Below, in pieces: positions 43,658-54,499 of a DNA stretch of 64,000 nucleotides. This DNA is from Viola odorata. Lineage: Eukaryota > Streptophyta > Magnoliopsida > Malpighiales > Violaceae. Under the pieces are notes generated by a model, which was not told the origin of the DNA, searched no databases, and worked only from the letters and a program-made list of their open reading frames with translations. Numbering within the stretch: position 1 is the stretch's first letter; each line of letters begins with the position of its first letter. The stretch spans positions 53,609,002-53,673,001 of the forward strand of contig OY829542.1 of assembly GCA_963691705.1 (NCBI GenBank). The letters are read 5' to 3'. Made by a program: the position numbers and the translations under genes.

Positions 43658-46600
43658 GGGGTGTTTGGTATCAAATTATGTATGAGTTTAATTCATTTTA
43701 TTAATAGAGTTGAATTAGAATTTTATTAGGGGGTGTTTGGTATCAAATCATGTATGAGTTTAATTCATTTCATTAATAAAGTTCAATTAAAATTCTATTT
43801 AATGAATGAATTCTAGTGATTGATATAACAATATAAAATTGAAAGAATTCAATTGAATTGAAATGAACACATTGTTTGGTATGATTAAGAAATGACTTCA
43901 TTTTACTTATTTGACCATTATACCCCTAAATTAAATTTTACCCATAATTTTTTTTATTTTATAAAATATGAAAAACCATTTTAATTCTTTATCGTTCTAA
44001 AAGTTTAATAATTCCTATATTATTATATAATACATTATAAGTTATTTATTTCACTATATATAATTTTTTTATTTCCCTATTTTTATTTTTATTTTATATT
44101 TTATTTATTTAGTAATGTATTTTTCATATTTTCTAATGCAATTAACGCTAATTAATGAAAATGGGTCAGAACTAAGAATGAAGCTCAAAAATTAATTTTA
44201 AAATTAGATTCCTCAGGATAGATATAACAATAGAATAAGATATAATATGTTCAATTTTTTTTATGATAAATGCCATTTTTTTTCTTTTTAAAATTACACT
44301 CTATGCCATTATATTAACCCCAGGTATTTGCTATTAAAACTCGGGTTGGGTATTTTATTCAAGTCAAGCCGCTCCACAAACGAGGCTTTAAACTCTCTAC
44401 TATCAATCACATATTTATCGTTGTTGCTGTCTTGAGCAGGGGAAGAACAGTGGAGTCTCAGCACAAGAAATACTAAGTATAAAATTAAACTTCATAGATT
44501 TAGCACGAGCTGCCCTCAGCTTTCCACTTACATAGATGAGCAATACAAACAACGAAAGGCAAGGATGAGAATGTTACCAAAAGACATGTATAAAATCACA
44601 AGAATGTGGAAAAGTGAAATGACAAGGAATTCTAACAATATACATCCTTCAAGCAACTGTATGAAAATCAGCAGTCCACATAGGTAACAACTTGAAGAAA
44701 TATAATTACTTTAGTCATCCTCCGACACAAACTTGGAAGTGAGAAAGACTAAATCTGCTTTATAGATGACATACTAAAACCATAACAAATAGGCTCCATT
44801 GTCAATTGATGCATCCAACAAGCTCCAACAGACAAGCAGGCAGAGTCATCATACCAACTGAAACTATAATATAGCCACCAACATTCAATACTAGTAACAA
44901 ACTAGATTAAAACAGTTACCAACTAATCAACTAGCCTGTCAATGACATTGACTACATGTATAATTTACGAAAATTCACAGGCATAAAAATGTTGAATGGC
45001 AGGTACATGAAACCAGGTACATAAAAGGTTATGATGCATGCTTACAATGCTCTACTGAGTACGTTCAACCATCATGCCGCAACAAGTCACATCTGACGAT
45101 GATAGGTGCTACAGACATCCGGCCACCATGTGTTAATTGCAATAACATGACTACTCAGCAAAAGTCACAAGGCAAAAAAGGATAGAACGATAAATTAATA
45201 GTAGCTGCATTAACTAATCAGGGATTGCAAAAACGATTTACATGAATGCTATACTAACTGATTTTCACGCAAAACAAACACATTATGCATTATTATGGAT
45301 TAACAATATGCACCCAAAACCAATATTCTGTACATAGTTAAGATGGCACTGCTTCTCAATTGAACAAAATTCCAGTAGCAATAGACAACAATTAATCAAT
45401 GCTTACCGGTTTATCTGTGTGTACAATGTAAAACAAACAGATAAGAATTTGGGGGTGCATGGATTTTCAAAAAAGGATTTAACACACTTGTTAAGCATTA
45501 AAACCATCCAAGGAAAACCAACTTCAGAAGCATTTAGTTGAGTGATGGTTCCTAAATCATGAACTGTTTGCTCCAACTAGCTACAAAACTAAACAATCTT
45601 CAGTTGGGGATTATAGAAGTTCTGTTCAAGGAAGATACATGACTTGAAGTACTGGTAACAATATTTTGAAGTGAATAGGAGATATAGTAGTTCTAAATTA
45701 TTCTGCAAGACGTATTTCATATTCAAGTACATCGTGAATAACATGCATGCCAAGAATCAATAGCGAAAGGTAAATAAATAGCAGACAAATCCCCTGGTGT
45801 TAGGGACAGAAATTCATGTGAATGCAAATTAAAACAGAGATCCAAATTATCAGTCAGGTATCACTTAGCAAATAGATTAAGAATAAGAACCAAGACCAGA
45901 AAAAATACAAATATAAGGGATATGAACAAACTCTTAGAAGCACAAGCACCCCATTCCAGCAATACTCGCAATGAAATTCAGAAAAAATCAGACCCATATA
46001 CATGCAACATTACCTGAATCACTACTACTAAGTACTAACCATACCTAAACCAATAAAATGAAAACAATCAAACTAAACAGGATTGATAGTTAAGAATGTA
46101 AGTTAATACGAGAATAGAAAGGAAGAAGAAGAAACAAAACAGAGCGGGCTTGTCAGGGTGAGAAGCATCGACCAGAAGCTCTCTCTCGCGATCTCTACTC
46201 TCTCGTTCTCTCTCGCCGCCGCTGCGGCCGCTGCTGCGTTATCTTCTCTTCTCTCTCGCGTCGCCGCTGCTGCGTCTCGCATTCTGGCTGGATGTTGCTG
46301 TATTTCAGATTTTAAACAGGGGCTTTTAAGTAATTGATTAATTAATTATTAAAAATCTAAATGAATTTTTCAACCATCACACCTATGGCATGAATTATAT
46401 CCTATATTAATTTTAATGGTTCAATTCTTACAAAATTGAATTTATTTTAAAAAAATTATAACAAACACTGAATTTGAAAAGAGTTCATTTCAAATGAACT
46501 GAATTCTTCCTAAATTTTGATACCAAACACCCTCTTAATGAATGAACTCCAGTGATTGGTATAACACTATAAAATTGAAAGAACTCAATTGAATTGAAAT

Positions 46601-46680
46601 GAACACATTGTTTGGTATAACTAAAAAATGATTTTATTTTATTTATTTGACAATTATACCTATAAATTAAAATTTACGCG
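43658..46680. mobile_element. older PIF/Harbinger-like element, split by a relative
   Basis: The left arm 43658-43728 begins GGGGTGTTTGGTATCAAATT after TTA. The right piece, from 46538 (ATGAATGAACTCCAGTGATT) to about 46680, matches 43800-43930 of the nested element. Its own right terminus was not found. Confidence 0.7.
43729..46534. mobile_element. nested PIF/Harbinger-like element, 2.8 kb, with non-coding cargo
   Basis: Termini GGGGGTGTTTGGTATCAAA and the complement of TTTGATACCAAACACCCTC are flanked by TTA (43726-43728, 46535-46537). Removing it restores the older copy. The middle (about 44330-46300) is unlike the AT-rich ends. It holds a GC-rich stretch at 46180-46290 that reads on the minus strand like a 5' exon, but no protein is recognisable. 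No transposase. Confidence 0.75.
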
Positions 46681-47264
46681 TAAAGCAAAAGAAAAAAATT
46701 TATAGATCGGTACAAGATTTGTAAAAATAAATTTATTTTGATTATTTTATCATATTACTCTTAAACTAAAACTCTGAAAATAACCATAATTTTTATTTTC
46801 TTTTACATATACAAATTTGTAAATGATATTTATTACTTTATTTTTCATTTAAATAAAAAAATGATTTTTTCCTTTATATAAAATGTTGAACGACCATATT
46901 GCACAATCCATATAATCATTTTAATCAAATGATGCAAATTAAAATAAATTAATAATTATATATGTGTCGCATTTATTTATTTATTAATAACATATATATT
47001 TTTTTTTATTTCATACTTCCATGTAATGTTAACTGAGTCTCGATGTTAGTGGTGAATCTGGTGGTAACCCATTAATATATTTATTGGGCCTATTTTGTTT
47101 TAATTTCACAATTGCTTTATCCGCACAGCCGCAACACGCCCTCTGTTTTATTTCTATCCATCGTTTTCCAACCCCCAGCATCTTCATCGCGAAACAACAC
47201 CGGCCTGCACCACCACGATCGCCGAGAGAGGGAGGAGAAGCGTGAAAGCGAAAAAATAGCTCCG
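46681..47264. other. AT-rich flank and unassigned sequence
   Basis: AT-rich to 47100, then GC-richer sequence leading into the pectinesterase-inhibitor fragment. No independent gene is supported. Confidence 0.6.
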
Positions 47265-47570
47265 TCTCCACCGCCGCATCCGGCACATCTTCCAATCCAT
47301 CACTACACGTTTCCTCATCCGTTAGCGCCGCGCTCATCCACGTCTGCACGTTGCTCATCTGGAACTTATACGACTCCGCCGACGATCCCGCCGCCCCCAG
47401 CTGTCTCATTTGCTTCAGAGACCCGCGGATCTCGTCCACCGCGTCGCCGAAGTTGGAGAGGCAGTCGCGGAGCGCGGAGGAGACGCGGTGGTCGGAGCCT
47501 TAGTCGTCGCGGGAGAGGTTGGAGAGTAAGGCGGACATGCGGTGGGCCCGATAGAGGCTGACTCCGATTG
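47265..47570 (-). pseudogene. pectin methylesterase inhibitor (PMEI) domain fragment
   Basis: On the minus strand AIGVSLYRAHRMSALLSNLS, then SSALRDCLSNFGDAVDEIRG, VQTWMSAALTDEETCSDGLE match the second half of the PMEI four-helix domain, a secreted inhibitor of cell-wall pectin methylesterases. It is truncated on both sides: it begins where the duplicated block 47574-47786 starts and loses similarity after DAAVETE. An in-frame TAA lies at 47502-47500. Not functional. Confidence 0.88.
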
Positions 47571-47573
47571 CGA

Positions 47574-47786
47574 TAGCACCAAATCAATAGTCTGGTCTGG
47601 TACAAATCTGAAATCTGATGATTATGTTGTTTCATCAAATTCAAAAACACCATCCAGTTCCAATCTCGGTATGAACAGCGCGGAGTCCACCGTGAACGCT
47701 GCTGCAACTGCCATAGTCTCCGCCGAGTCTCGAGTCCAGCAGTCTGCTGTTCAGGTAACAATCACACCCACCCACCAAATGAGTTT
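47574..47786. repeat. duplicated first-exon block, copy 2
   Basis: Partner of 37478-37700. Its left edge coincides with the end of the PMEI fragment and its right edge lies in intron 1 of the At5g52430-type gene. Confidence 0.88.
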
Positions 47787-49731
47787 TTACTTTCTATTTT
47801 GATTTTATTTGACTTCACTTTCGAGTGTTAAGTTTCCTTTAATTGAATATCATATATCATAGATTCACTATTTATTTTGTTTGTTGGAGATGGAAGCTTG
47901 GATCTTTCTCCCATTCTTCTCTGCATTCTGCGCTCTTTCTCTCAATTAGATAGATGGCATTATTAAATAATTGTGGACGCTACCTTCCTTGTCCAAAAAG
48001 CTGAGTTAATGCTATTTAATCCAAGTAGAAGTAGAATGCCTAGTTATAGCTTTTGGAGATCAAATCTAAGTTTTTTTTTTATTCTTTCTTTTTTGATTCA
48101 TGTACATACACATACTGATACAGTAGCAGTACAGTACAGGTATCCACATTAGTTATTATATCTATGGGAAATGGGCCACTTTAGATGGATGGGCAGCCAA
48201 TCCATTAGGCAACCCTTTCCAATTACTATGATATTCCTGTTACCAAGTAAGGACCACGCCATGATATCACTTTATTTCTCAGCATATAATCCCGGAATAC
48301 TACATTATATTCTACTCAAGAGAAGAGATCCATCTTTTTGAGTGGATCCGATCCATTTCATCTCAATTATTTACATATACACACACGTATATATATATCC
48401 TTCAAATTAGTTTAACTCCTTCATCCTTTCCCATTTGAAACCAGAAAAGAAGATGGGGTGGCTGCTGGAGTCTATACTGGTGCTTTGGCTCTCAAAAAAG
48501 TAACAAACGAATTGGTCATGCTGTCCTTGTTCCTGAACAACGAGAGGTAGCAGGAGCTATAGCACCTTCTGCGGACCATCAAACTCCTTCAACTGCCCTT
48601 GTATTTCCCTTTATTGCGCCTCCTTCTTCTCCCGCTTCATTCCTCCAATCTGATCCCCCTTCCGCCACCCATTCACCCGCAGGATTTCTCTCCCTCACCT
48701 CTCTTACTGTGAATTCCTACTCTCCAGGTGGACATGCAAATATTTCTGCTATAGGACCTTATGCACATGAAACCCAACTAGTTACACCTCCTGTGTTTTC
48801 TGCTTTTACCACACAACCATCCACTGCTCCTTTTACTCCACCACCCGAATCAGTACAACTGACTACACCATCTTCCCCTGAAGTTCCATTTGCTCAACTC
48901 TTGACTTCATCTTTGGAGCGTGCTCGAAGAAACAGTGGCATCAATCACAAGTTCGCTTTATCACATTATGAATTCCACTCCTATCACCTCTACCCAGGAA
49001 GTCCAGGTGGGCAATTCATCTCACCGGGATCTGCAATTTTGAATTCAGGAACATCATCACCTTTTCCTGATAGACACCCCGTTTTTGAGCTCCGTATGGG
49101 GGAAGCTCGGAAGCTCTTGGGAATTGAACATTTTGCTTCTCGAAAATGGGGTTCACTGCTGCCTTCTGGATCTGTCACACCTGACGGCTTGGGACTAGGT
49201 TCAAGACTTGGCTCTGGTTCTGCCACCCCTGATGGTGTGTGGTTGGTTGGTTCTGGAGCTGTGACTCCTGATGTGTTGGGGCTCGGTTCAAGGCTTGGGT
49301 ATACAACTGATGAAATTGTTGTTAATCATAGAGTCTCATTTGAGTTGAGTGGTGAAGAGTTTGCACGTTGTCTTCAGAATAAGTCGACGGTAACAGTTAG
49401 AACTATCTCAGGAACTTCTCAGGACACTGAAGCAAAGAATGAAAGTACACCAGTGAATGGCAAATGTTGTTTGCAAATTGATGAAGTTTGTGATGAAATA
49501 CTTGAAAAACCTTTTGTAGAAATGGAAGAGGAGGCTCACCATGGAAAGCATTGTCCCATCACACTTGGATCATCAGTGAAGGAATTCAACTTTGATAACT
49601 CAAAAGGAGAAGTCCCTGAAAAGCAATCTGTAAGGTCTGAGTGGTGGGCCAATGAAACAATTACTTCGAAGGAATCTAGGCATACCGGCAATTGGTCTTT
49701 CTTCCCATTTCTACAGTCAGAGGTAAGTTGA
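47671..49731 (+). CDS. At5g52430-type 'hydroxyproline-rich glycoprotein family' protein
   Basis: Two exons, 47671-47754 and 48445-49731, join in phase across a GT-AG intron and give about 456 residues, near the roughly 440 of the Arabidopsis homologue. Exon 1 gives MNSAESTVNAAATAIVSAES. Exon 2 starts KRRWGGCWSLYWCFGSQKSN, the family's Trp/Cys block, then long Pro/Ser/Thr-rich sequence with PIGPYAHETQLV-like and TPPPESVQLTTPSSPEVPFA blocks. A (G)LGSRLGSGSATPDG repeat follows, and the end is FFPFLQSEVS with TGA at 49729. There is no signal peptide, so the family name is probably misleading and the function is unknown. An in-frame ATG at 47542 would add 43 residues, the first ones from PMEI-derived sequence; 47671 fits the family. 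The usual upstream leader is missing, as the sequence before 47574 is foreign. Confidence 0.88.
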
Positions 49732-49984
49732 TGGGGTTAAATTTTTGGTAGTGAACATGTAAACCTGAAGGCGATACTGTTCCGGAGGTATATAGTTCAC
49801 CATGTCAGGGATTTCATGATCAACAGCAGCTCAGGTGGATGTGCTATTGTCCTCTCGTGCACTAAAATGGACTTGGAGATCGACGTAGGTTTTAGGGAAC
49901 ACTATTTAGAAACTGATAGAGCATTCTTTTTTCTCCTGTTGTTATACAAAAATAGTGTGTTTGCATATAGGTTTCAATTTAGTA

Positions 49985-50673
49985 CTCCCTCCTTCCTTTA
50001 AAAAATGTCGTTTTAGATATTTTGCCTCTTTCTTGAAACAATGTCGTTCTCACCTTCTCAGACATTTTCCCCCTTATTTTGACTATTTTACCCTTGCTTC
50101 TGACATTCTCAACCGCATCCACTCTCTCTCACCTCTGACATTCTCAACCGCATCCACTCTCTCTCACCTCAAGCATCTCAATCCATGAAACATAATAACT
50201 GACTTGATTTTCTTGATTTATTTTTTCTTATCTGTTGTTGGTGAATGTGGCAGCGCCGTTAATGATGGAAGCAGCGGTGGTGCCTGTGGTGAAATCAACG
50301 ACGCGACGGTAGTAAATCCATCAAATTTTGGGAAGCCGGCGAAGCAAGACAGTAGCAAAATCTTCAAAAATTACAGACCTATGGCAATAATGGAGGAGAC
50401 AGTAGCAGGCGAAGCAAGACAGTAGCAAATCTAAAAAAATTGAACAAAAATTACAGATCCATGGCTGTAATGGAGAAGACGATGAGCGGATGAGGTGAAT
50501 AGAGAAGTTGATGTTGCCGCGGCGGAGGATACCAGGACGATGAGAAGGTGAGGGAAAGAGGGATGGCATGAAAGATGAGTGAAAGGGCAAATTCATAATC
50601 AAATGACGCTTACAGTGTCATTTTAATATGCGTGCTGAATGTTAAAATGATATTTTTTTGGGGAACCAGGGAG
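49985..50673. mobile_element. Stowaway/Tc1-mariner-like MITE
   Basis: CTCCCTCCTTCCTTTAAAAA at the left and its imperfect complement (CAGGGAG end) at the right, flanked by TA. Inside are a 40-bp tandem duplication around CATTCTCAACCGCATCCACT (50103-50170) and a repeated GAAGCAAGACAGTAGCAAA phrase. No coding sequence is supported. Confidence 0.75.
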
Positions 50674-50675
50674 TA

Positions 50676-52158
50676 ATAAAAGAAAGTATTTCCCTTTAAG
50701 AGAAGATGTTATGCCTCGTTGGTTTCTGTTATTTGCAAACTTTTTATTGGTTTGAATTTCTTGTTTAGGGATGGGAGCTTGGCCGGACAATCTGATCCTA
50801 TATATGTTCGAACTTCTTACATGCTCTACAGGTCTGAGCCAACGATACTTCTGAGAAGTCTTTTTGCAATCTTTCTCTGCCTGCAGTAGGCTATTAAACT
50901 CCTCACTACCTTCCTTGATTAATTGTCTTTCATCTTAGATTCAAAACTTGCATCCTTTTATGTTCTTTTGTTTATTAAACCATATACCAACACTAGTGCA
51001 TTTTTCGTGATCAATCAGCATCAATACATCGAGTCCTATCAAATCCGTTTATAATCTTTTTTTTCTTCATTTTACTTATTTAATTCTCTTTTTTTCCCTA
51101 GAATGACATGAGAATATGTTATATTTTTTTTTATCTCTTACCATTTCTCTCATTTTTTAAACAAAGTTCAAAATTGCAATTTTTGAAAAAAATACTTTTA
51201 AATACCGTGTTATAATTGGAAAACAATCGTAAAACAGTGATTTCAAATTCGTAAGAAAATCATTTATAATAAAATAAACTCATCTACGATTTGATACCAA
51301 ACAACCTCTTATTGTTTTGAAAAAAAAATTAATGAAATTAAAATCATAAAAAATAAATGATTTTAGTTCAAGAAGATAACAGTGTTGAGATTCTTTTTTT
51401 CCCCTACTTTTCGATTTTTTCTTTATATTCTTTTTTTTTAATTATTAAAAATTATTATGAAAACAATTTCAATCTCCAATTTTGGTATACTGTATTTTTT
51501 GAAGTTATGATTTTTTAATAATATTTTAATATATAAAAAAATAGTTTTTTAATGTTAGAGTTTCATATGAAAATTCTAACATATATTAAAGTTATCTAAA
51601 ATTTAGAGGTCCAAACAAAAGAGACTAAGGTGTAGAATTGACTATATTTAAAAAAATCTTAGAATATTTTACTCATTAAAATTTTGTTTGGTATTTAGAT
51701 ATTTGATTTTTTTATAATTTTTTTATATTATTAATTATTATTATAATATTAGTGATCGAACGCATTATCTATGTCGTTAAGATAATATGCATTAACCAGT
51801 TTAACTACAATCTTGTGTGCATATTTGAATTTTATTAGATTTTTTTTGAAGGACTAAAGTTTTTTTATACATCACATGATATTCCTTTTTGAAAAAATTA
51901 TATAATGCATCCACTATTTCAACTAAACGTGCAACCAAATCAATAAAATTATTATACGTGGACGAATTTTTTTAGGATTTATCTCACCACTAATTATTTC
52001 AAAATAAATAATAATAATAAAAAAAAGGGTAAATCTCGGGTCAAGGAGAAACAAACACTAGAACAAGACGAACAGGGAATTTAGGAGGTATTAAGAAGCG
52101 AAGCAAGCCCAAGTACAAATTCCTCCTCTTCAACAAAACAACACCACCGTTTCTCACC
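50676..52158. other. AT-rich intergenic DNA and GCK gene leader
   Basis: No gene is visible. Very AT-rich at 51060-51960 with long T and A runs. The last 100 bp are probably the 5' UTR of the downstream gene. Confidence 0.65.
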
Positions 52159-52632
52159 ATGTCCTCTTCTGAGTCAGATCACAGAACCCATCGAGAATCA
52201 AGACAACAAATCCCTGGCAGCAACGACGAAACATCGAAAGAAGTCATTGATGCCTTAATCCACTTTAAATCCCTTGAAGAGTCAGAGCAATCAAAGATGC
52301 CTATTAGTGAAGAGCAAGAGGAAGACGAAGAAGTAGGGGAGTGCCCATTTTGTTTGTTCATGAAAGGTGGTGGATGCAAAGATGCTTTTGTGGCGTGGGA
52401 GGATTGCATAAAAGAAGTGGAGAGCAAGAATGAGGATATTGTGGAAAAGTGCTTTGAAGTCACGAGCGCCTTGAAGTTGTGTATGGAAGCTCATCTTGAG
52501 TGTTACGCCTCAATTTTGAGTGCTGAAAAGGGTGCTGAAGAAGAAGCATTGAATGAATTGGCGAAGGAAAAGGCAGCAGCTGTTGAGGAGGAGAAAGAAT
52601 CTGAGTCTATTGAAAAGGGAAAAGAAGAGTAA
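52159..52632 (+). CDS. GCK-domain protein, intact single exon
   Basis: 157 residues, ATG 52159 to TAA 52630-52632. Residues 1-60 are polar and acidic. The GCK domain spans about 60-118 (GECPFCLFMKGGGCKDAFVA, then WEDCIKEVESKNEDIVEKCF). A charged Glu/Lys/Ala tail, likely helical, ends the protein. Cysteines are at 62, 65, 73, 83, 98, 108 and 115; 73/83 and 98/108 form two CX9C pairs. GCK proteins are plant-enriched and of unknown function. The start is preceded by CTCACC and fits the family's acidic N-terminus. No operon-like or paired gene is nearby. Confidence 0.9.
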   Translation: MSSSESDHRTHRESRQQIPGSNDETSKEVIDALIHFKSLEESEQSKMPISEEQEEDEEVGECPFCLFMKGGGCKDAFVAWEDCIKEVESKNEDIVEKCFEVTSALKLCMEAHLECYASILSAEKGAEEEALNELAKEKAAAVEEEKESESIEKGKEE

Positions 52633-53508
52633 TCGAGTGAAAGTAACACTAATTTAGGTGAATCTTATTTATTTCTTTCTTCTTTTCATTAAAGGACCAT
52701 TAAAGTAAACATTATGATTGAATTTTGCTTAAAAGGCAACTACAAGACTTGAGAAATAACTAGTCAGTGATTCTTTTAAACAAGTCAATGGCGATTACAT
52801 GAGTTATACATTGGCAGTCATGAGATTTTAAGCTAACGCCAATTGTTTTAGACTTTTTGTTACGTTCTTATGAGTCAATTGATGCTAAAAGTTCATGCAT
52901 TAATTCAAATCAATGCCAGATCTTATATAGTTATACTGCTTTGTCCCAGCGATGCAACAAAGAGTTTGTTTTGCGTCACATGAGAGTTATGTGATTTGGT
53001 GTTTGTTTGTTGCTTATATTTTGGGGTAATAGTTTAAAATACTCTGTGCTATTCGCGAAAATTAGAAACCTCCCATGACCTTCAAAATATTTAATACGCC
53101 TCCCCTGTACTACCTTAACCGTGCAACTTGTAATTTCCTTCCAGTTTGACTAATAGACTCGTCAACTGATTTCTTTATTTTTAGCCGGTAACACTCTAAT
53201 TAATTAAAAGATGTTTGAATTTGAATTCTTCCTTTCTCTCACAACCTGTTTTTTCTTTTCTTTTTTCTGAATTAGGTTTTCTTTTCTTTTTTTCAAAATC
53301 ATTTCTTCCTCCCTCAACAACCATCACTCTCACCAACCTGATCTCCTCTCCCAGCCACCCATCGCCATTGCCACTAAACCGTCACTGCCATCAATCGCCA
53401 TCCATCATCTTGCCCCCTCAATCGCAACCGCCAGTACCAAACACCCATCGCCACCGTCGGCTGCCACTGCCTCAACCATCGACATCAAACCATTCTCCAC
53501 TTGCAAGA
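52633..53508. other. 3' flank and unassigned sequence
   Basis: No gene is supported. A pyrimidine-rich, Pro/Ser-codon stretch at 53230-53510 is open on the plus strand but of low complexity. Confidence 0.6.
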
Positions 53509-53958
53509 AATCGCACGGGACACTGAGAGGAAAGACATGGCAATCAAGCCAGTACACACCCTATTACGTACAGTCCCAAGTGCAGCAGCTTGAGCACGTA
53601 GCCTTAAAGGGAAGATTTCAGATGTCACGACCCAGCAGACTGGGCCAATTCCCACCGAAAAGAATGCAACATTGGCGCAAACAAATAGAATTGCAAATGC
53701 AATCCCAACCTACCCTTTTCCAAGGAAAGTAAGTGTAAGACCCAAGCAGAGCAAACTAAGAGTCATTCCAATTGTACTGACATAGAGCAAGGGCTTCCTG
53801 CCTAATTTGTCAATGAGAAATATAGCAACCAATATAAATGCAGTCTTAGAAACACCCACTGCAACCGTCGTAGCAAGAAGCTTCGAATTATCCTGAATCC
53901 CAGCTCCTCTGAAGATTTTAGGGCTGTAATAAACAGTGGCATCTATTCCTGTGATCTG
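53509..53958 (-). pseudogene. sugar/polyol transporter (MFS, PLT-like) internal fragment
   Basis: On the minus strand QITGIDATVYYSPKIFRGAG, AVGVSKTAFILVAIFLIDKL, GRKPLLYVSTIGM, then NVAFFSVGIGPVCWVVTSEI and FPLRLRAQAAALGTVRNRVC match the second half of plant polyol/monosaccharide H+ symporters of the major facilitator type. It includes the GRKPLL loop and the PLRLRAQ signature. A TAG at 53712-53710 interrupts it. Homology stops at SVSRAIS on one side and before QITGID on the other, so it is an internal exon piece without either end. Confidence 0.9.
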
Positions 53959-53982
53959 TTCCCTCTCTGGCGCTTTGCAGGT

Positions 53983-54219
53983 ACCCAGAATCGCCTGAAC
54001 AGTGTTCCCGATCCCCATTTTGACCAATCCTGCGCGAAGAATCTCGGACTCCTATCAGCCAACGACCCCACATTCACCTCCAAACCACGAGACATCACTG
54101 TCTCCTCCAATTCTGACCAAGAAGATGAACCCCTGAGGTTCATGGTAAAAAAGGCTCAAAAGCCTAACCCTCCATCCACCAGAGAAGAACGCCACCTCAA
54201 AAGGAAAGGAATCTAAGTG
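53983..54219 (+). pseudogene. fragment of an unidentified gene on the opposite strand
   Basis: A plus-strand frame of 78 codons to TAA 54217-54219 has protein-like composition: DPHFDQSCAKNLGLLSANDP, then SSNSDQEDEPLRFMVKKAQK and PPSTREERHLKRKGI. A possible splice acceptor (TTTGCAG) lies at 53975-53981. I do not recognise the family. Its place directly beside the reversed transporter fragment suggests two captured pieces. Confidence 0.4.
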
Positions 54220-54499
54220 ATGGAGATGAGTAATGGTTGAGATGAGAGAGTGATTGAGAGAAGGAGTGTTGTCAACTTTTTTAAAGGGGGGAGAGTTTGA
54301 GTAGTGGGAGGAAACTGAAAGGGTTTTGCTGATCGTGGGTTTAACGGTTATTTTATTTAATGGGGTGTGGTGATGTGGCACTTTTTGGGTGAAGGTCTGA
54401 TCTATCCCAAGGCCTTGGGATGAACTGAACTTAGCTGTAATAAAACTGTTTTGACAACTTTCTATGCTGAAGAGAAAGGATAGAGATTGGCATGGGTTG
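54220..54499. other. sequence between gene fragments and element C
   Basis: No gene is visible. Confidence 0.6.

Noticed and set aside
47112..47561. Plus-strand 149-codon frame
   Set aside because: Shadow of the minus-strand PMEI fragment, which has clear family similarity.
47542..47670. Earlier start of the At5g52430-type protein at 47542
   Set aside because: The family starts near MNSAEST; the extension begins in PMEI-derived sequence on the wrong strand.
50940..51960. Long AT-rich tract as a promoter or matrix attachment region
   Set aside because: Composition alone is not evidence; no motif supports it.
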